7,933 nucleotides of DNA from NCBI GenBank assembly GCA_035491935.1, contig DATJJW010000107.1, positions 1-7,933 of the forward strand. Reading direction: 5' to 3'. Both the position numbers and the translations under genes were made by a program. The notes beneath the pieces are model-generated. The model was not told the origin of the DNA. It saw only the letters and a list, made by a program, of their open reading frames with translations, and searched no databases. Each line of letters opens with the position of its first letter. Within the stretch, counting starts at the first letter, position 1. The stretch comes from DATJJW01 sp035491935 (GTDB lineage: Bacteria > Pseudomonadota > Alphaproteobacteria > ATCC43930 > CGMCC-115725). This document shows, piece after piece, positions 5,537 through 7,933 of this stretch.

Positions 5537-6010
5537 TCAGTGTGCGTTCTGGGTTCCGCAATCGCCGCACACGCCGGTGACCTCGACGATCGGCGATTCC
5601 AGCGAGAAGCCCATTTTCTGGCCTAAGGCCTCGGCTGCGTGGGTGACGTTGGTATCCTCGGTCTCGACCACCGTGCCGCAGCGCCGGCAGATCAGGAACT
5701 GGCCGCCATGCTTGTGGCCGGGATGGGCGCAGCCGATGAAGGCGCGCGTCGTCTCGATGCGGTGAACCAATCCCGCCTCCATCAGGAAATCCAGGCTGCG
5801 ATAGACGGCGACGGCACTGGCGCGCGCATCCTCCGGCTTCAGCACATCCAGGATCTCATAGGCCGTGATCGGCTGTGCCGATGTCAGGATGATCTCCAGC
5901 ACCCGGCGACGGCGCGGTGTCAGACGCTCACCCTTGGCCGCGCAAATCGCCTCCGCCTCAGCCAGGCTGAGGCTTTCGGCGTGTTTATCGGCATGCTTAG
6001 CGGATGCCAT
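5537..6010 (-). CDS. zur: Zinc uptake regulator Zur (Fur family)
   Basis: A 157-residue Fur-family repressor that should bind DNA when loaded with zinc and switch off zinc import. The N-terminal half is the winged-helix domain, with LTPRRRRVLEIIL (30-42) and the recognition-helix region SAVAVYRSLDFLMEAGLV (65-82). The C-terminal half is the dimer and metal domain. Cys108/Cys111 and Cys148/Cys151 are the two CxxC pairs of the structural zinc site. His83, Cys94, His101 and Glu116 line up by spacing with the regulatory zinc ligands of E. coli Zur, which supports Zur over Fur. Start ATG 6010 is preceded by GGGAG at a normal distance; a start at 6037 would add nine residues with no better site. 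It is divergent from znuA across a Zur-type palindrome, so autoregulation is likely. Confidence 0.93.
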   Translation of the reverse strand: MASAKHADKHAESLSLAEAEAICAAKGERLTPRRRRVLEIILTSAQPITAYEILDVLKPEDARASAVAVYRSLDFLMEAGLVHRIETTRAFIGCAHPGHKHGGQFLICRRCGTVVETEDTNVTHAAEALGQKMGFSLESPIVEVTGVCGDCGTQNAH

Positions 6011-6038
6011 GCATCTCTCCCGAGGTTCCGGCAGCAAT

Positions 6039-6058
6039 TGTTATGTTATAACATTGCA
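6039..6058. promoter_or_regulatory. Zur box between zur and znuA
   Basis: The core ATGTTATAACAT (6043-6054) is a perfect 12-base palindrome, extended by TG at 6039-6040 and CA at 6057-6058 to a 20-base interrupted palindrome. TGTTATA/TATAACA half-sites are the known Zur operator pattern in proteobacteria. It lies 29 bases before zur and 108 before znuA, and its TATAAC could itself serve as a -10, so bound Zur would block transcription both ways. I saw no second copy in the window. Confidence 0.88.
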
Positions 6059-6089
6059 TATTCATTTCGTCTGCGATAAACCTCGTGGG

Positions 6090-6122
6090 ACCGCCCATGC
6101 CGGACCAGGGCAGGGCGGTTTT
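6090..6122 (+). terminator. Terminator-shaped hairpin in the znuA leader
   Basis: ACCGCCC (6090-6096) pairs perfectly with GGGCGGT (6113-6119). Inside it, after a bulged A6097, TGCC (6098-6101) pairs with GGCA (6109-6112), leaving a seven-base loop. TTTT (6119-6122) follows directly. This 11-pair GC-rich stem with a T-run has intrinsic-terminator form on the plus strand only. No plus-strand gene ends before it (zur runs the other way), so it sits inside the expected znuA leader, 43 bases before the start codon, as a candidate attenuator or the end of a short leader RNA. Confidence 0.6.
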
Positions 6123-6165
6123 ACCATCGGCTCTTACCGGGCGTCGCATCAAGGAACCTCAATCC

Positions 6166-7035
6166 ATGTCCCGTTTGATGTTTACCGCCATTCTGGCGGC
6201 GCTTCTCCATCTTTCTGCGCAGGCCCAGGCCGAGGCCGCGCCGATCAAGATCGTCGCCGCGGAGAATTTCTATGGCGACCTGGCACAGCAGATCGGCGGC
6301 AACGCCGTTTCGGTGACCAGCATCCTTAGCAATCCGAACCAGGATCCGCACGAATTCGAGGCGAGCCCGGATACTGCCCGCGCCCTCGCCAATGCCGCTA
6401 TCGTCATCTACAACGGCGTCGACTACGATCCGTGGATGGAAAAGCTGCTTTCCGCCTCCAAGGGTACGAACCGCACAGCCATCGTCGCTGGCGACCTTAC
6501 CGGGCATAAGAGCGGCGACAACCCGCATCTCTGGTACGATCTGCCGACCATGCCGAAGGTGGCCGAGGCGCTGGCCGCCGAGCTCAAGCGCCGCGATCCG
6601 GCCGACGCCGCGACATTCGACACGCGTCTCAAGGCTTTCGAGGCATCGATGACCGGAATCCACAACGCCGTCGACAAGCTGCGCGCCGCCCATAAGGGCA
6701 TGGAAGTGACTGCGACCGAGCCGGTTTTCGGCTATATGGCGGATGCCATCGGTTTCGCCATGCGCAATCAGCACTTCCAGATCGCCGTCATGAATGATAC
6801 CGACCCCAGCCCCCAGGATGTTGCCGCCTTCCAGGACGATCTCAAGAGTGCGCGCGTCAAGATCCTGTTCTACAACAACCAGGTGACCGACGATTTGACC
6901 AAGCACATGCTCGATCTGGCTCACCAATCCCATGTCGCCGTCGTCGGCGTCAGCGAGACGGAGCCGCCGGGCAAGAGCTATCAGCAGTGGATGAGCGGCC
7001 AGCTGGCCGAAATCTCCAAGGCTGTGGGTCACTAA
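6166..7035 (+). CDS. znuA: Zinc ABC transporter periplasmic binding protein ZnuA-like
   Basis: A 289-residue substrate-binding protein of the zinc/manganese class (cluster A-I). It captures the metal in the periplasm and passes it to ZnuB. Residues 1-24 form a Sec signal peptide ending AQAEA. Likely metal ligands are His62 (DPHEFEASP), His121 (NPHLWYD), and an acidic residue in SETEPPG (Glu264 or Glu266). The usual third His, in the HDAFGYF-type motif, is replaced by Glu185 in TATEPVFGYM (182-191). The His-rich loop of E. coli ZnuA is missing. Zinc is assigned from the adjacent zur and Zur box; manganese cannot be excluded from this protein alone. ATG 6166 is chosen because it starts the signal peptide and AAGGA lies at 6151-6155; a GTG at 6085 would bury the signal. 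It is first in the znuA-znuC-znuB order. Confidence 0.88.
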   Translation: MSRLMFTAILAALLHLSAQAQAEAAPIKIVAAENFYGDLAQQIGGNAVSVTSILSNPNQDPHEFEASPDTARALANAAIVIYNGVDYDPWMEKLLSASKGTNRTAIVAGDLTGHKSGDNPHLWYDLPTMPKVAEALAAELKRRDPADAATFDTRLKAFEASMTGIHNAVDKLRAAHKGMEVTATEPVFGYMADAIGFAMRNQHFQIAVMNDTDPSPQDVAAFQDDLKSARVKILFYNNQVTDDLTKHMLDLAHQSHVAVVGVSETEPPGKSYQQWMSGQLAEISKAVGH

Positions 7036-7066
7036 GCCGGCAGCGATCCAGACGGCCGACCTTCGG

Positions 7067-7915
7067 ATGAACAGCCTCGATCTCGATAAGGTCAGCATCG
7101 CGCTTGGCGGCCGCACCATTCTGTCCGATGTCACCATCGCGATCGGTGCGGCCGAGTTCATCGGCGTGCTGGGACCGAACGGTGCCGGCAAGACCACGCT
7201 GATGCGCGCGATCCTGGGGCTGGTGCCGGTGTCGCAGGGCCGTATGGCCGTGCTGGGCGAGCCTGTCCGGCGCGGGCATCCCGGCATCGGCTACATGCCG
7301 CAGTGGCGCAGTACCTCGCCGCAGCTCCGGCTCAGCGGCTGGAACGTCGTCGCCAGCGCCTATCGAGGCGAGAATTGGGGTTTGCCGGTGCTGGGCCGCG
7401 CGGGCCGCGCCGAGATCGGCCGTGCCATCGAGCTTGTCCGCGGCGAGGCGCTCGCGCGCCGGCCGCTGGGCGAGCTGTCGGGAGGCGAACGCCAACGCCT
7501 GCTGCTGGCCCAGGCGTTGCTGGGGCGCCCCAGATTGCTTTTGCTCGACGAGCCGCTGATGAGCCTCGACGTCAATCATCAGCGCGGCGTGGTCGAGCTG
7601 GTTCGTGAGGTGCAGCGCGAACTCAAGATCGCCGTACTGTTCACCGCGCATGAGCTGAACCCGCTGCTGGGAGCAATGGACCGGGTGCTCTATCTCGGTA
7701 ATGGCCGGGCTGCCCTCGGCACCGTCGACCAGGTGATGACGGGGCCGGTGCTGTCCAAGCTCTATGGCACGGAAATCGACGTCGTGCGTCTGGGCCGGCG
7801 CATCTTCGTCATGGCCGGCGACCACGAGCTGGACCAGGACCATCACGGCCATGGTCATGGTTCTGGTCATGGCCTTGGCCACGATCATGGCCACGGCCAT
7901 CATCACGAGCATTGA
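7067..7915 (+). CDS. znuC: Zinc ABC transporter ATP-binding protein ZnuC with His-rich tail
   Basis: The cytoplasmic ATPase that powers zinc import through ZnuB. The 282-residue product holds every ABC motif: Walker A GPNGAGKTT (36-44), Q-loop Gln79, signature LSGGERQ (137-143), Walker B LLLLDEP (157-163) with catalytic Glu162, D-loop SLD (166-168) and switch His195 in TAHELNP. After the ATPase core comes a family-typical C-terminal piece (about 225-250), then a tail, residues 253-282, with 13 histidines mixed with Gly and Asp. The E. coli protein ends in a much shorter His cluster by memory. The tail may bind zinc and sense or buffer it next to the transporter, which is inference. It starts 31 bases after znuA without a clear ribosome binding site, and its TGA overlaps the next ATG. 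Confidence 0.93.
   Translation: MNSLDLDKVSIALGGRTILSDVTIAIGAAEFIGVLGPNGAGKTTLMRAILGLVPVSQGRMAVLGEPVRRGHPGIGYMPQWRSTSPQLRLSGWNVVASAYRGENWGLPVLGRAGRAEIGRAIELVRGEALARRPLGELSGGERQRLLLAQALLGRPRLLLLDEPLMSLDVNHQRGVVELVREVQRELKIAVLFTAHELNPLLGAMDRVLYLGNGRAALGTVDQVMTGPVLSKLYGTEIDVVRLGRRIFVMAGDHELDQDHHGHGHGSGHGLGHDHGHGHHHEH
7822..7912 (+). repeat. Degenerate GGxCAT repeat encoding the ZnuC His-rich tail
   Basis: The 3' end of znuC is a run of loosely repeated GGC/GGT-CAT/CAC hexamers encoding Gly-His pairs, with Asp, Ser and Leu interruptions. The units are imperfect and mix both His codons, which argues for retention at the protein level instead of a recent slippage event. Confidence 0.6.
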
Positions 7916-7933
7916 TGCCGGCCATGCTGCAAT
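7915..7933 (+). CDS. znuB: Probable start of the zinc ABC transporter permease gene (partial)
   Basis: An ATG at 7915 overlaps the znuC stop (TGATG), and the six codons visible read MPAMLQ before the window ends; a second in-frame ATG at 7924 is an alternative start. Nothing in the six residues identifies a permease. The call rests on position: the binding protein and ATPase genes are present, the permease is not, and it normally comes next, often coupled by such an overlap. Confidence 0.45.

Noticed and set aside
6085..6165. GTG at 6085 as the znuA start
   Set aside because: It would place 27 polar residues before the signal peptide and put the terminator-like hairpin inside the coding sequence; ATG 6166 has a ribosome binding site and a clean signal peptide.
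6950..7912. 320-codon open frame on the minus strand over znuC
   Set aside because: The plus strand holds a complete ABC ATPase with all motifs; the reverse frame shows no domain and is a composition effect.
1..7933. Mobile element, CRISPR array, toxin-antitoxin pair or phage-defence genes
   Set aside because: All open frames with recognisable products are housekeeping, envelope or zinc-uptake genes; no transposase, direct-repeat array, integrase or paired toxin-antitoxin frames were seen.

Overview
The window is high-GC and codes densely on both strands. The gene families, the yajC-secD-secF-Mth938 order and the form of PanB (TAYTTPIARLLDP) point to an alphaproteobacterium, probably of the Rhodospirillales type. 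That placement rests on remembered family resemblance, not on a search. I see no mobile element, CRISPR array, rRNA or tRNA, and most genes are conserved housekeeping genes.

Layout. (1) Positions 1-640, minus strand: the first 213 codons of panB (pantothenate synthesis), leaving the window at its left edge. (2) Positions 641-871: a divergent intergenic region with a 9-bp inverted repeat. (3) Positions 872-4258, plus strand: the Sec accessory operon yajC-secD-secF, followed by a small Mth938/DUF498 gene whose start overlaps the secF stop. (4) Positions 4326-4721: msrB, a zinc-containing methionine-R-sulfoxide reductase with its own ribosome binding site and a possible promoter. (5) Positions 4722-4884: an AT-rich island (about 36% G+C over 4741-4840) with several inverted repeats and an ECF-sigma-like promoter. 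It precedes two small envelope genes: a secreted His/Tyr/Pro-rich protein and an OsmB-like glycine-zipper lipoprotein. (6) Positions 5437-5536: a convergent gap with a perfect 14-bp hairpin. (7) Positions 5537-7933: a zinc-uptake locus. The repressor gene zur (minus) is divergent from znuA-znuC and the first codons of what is probably znuB (plus). A clear Zur-type palindrome lies between zur and znuA.

How the genes work together. YajC, SecD and SecF form the membrane complex that helps SecYEG complete export using the proton gradient; the exported proteins here (ZnuA, the secreted protein and the lipoprotein) would be Sec clients. Zur with zinc bound should occupy the palindrome at 6039-6058 and shut off both its own gene and znuACB when zinc is sufficient.

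The points most worth a second look are in the zinc locus. A terminator-shaped hairpin with a T-run lies in the znuA leader downstream of the Zur box. ZnuA lacks a His-rich loop and has Glu at the place of the usual third His ligand. ZnuC instead ends in a 30-residue tail with 13 histidines. I found no convincing new multi-gene system.
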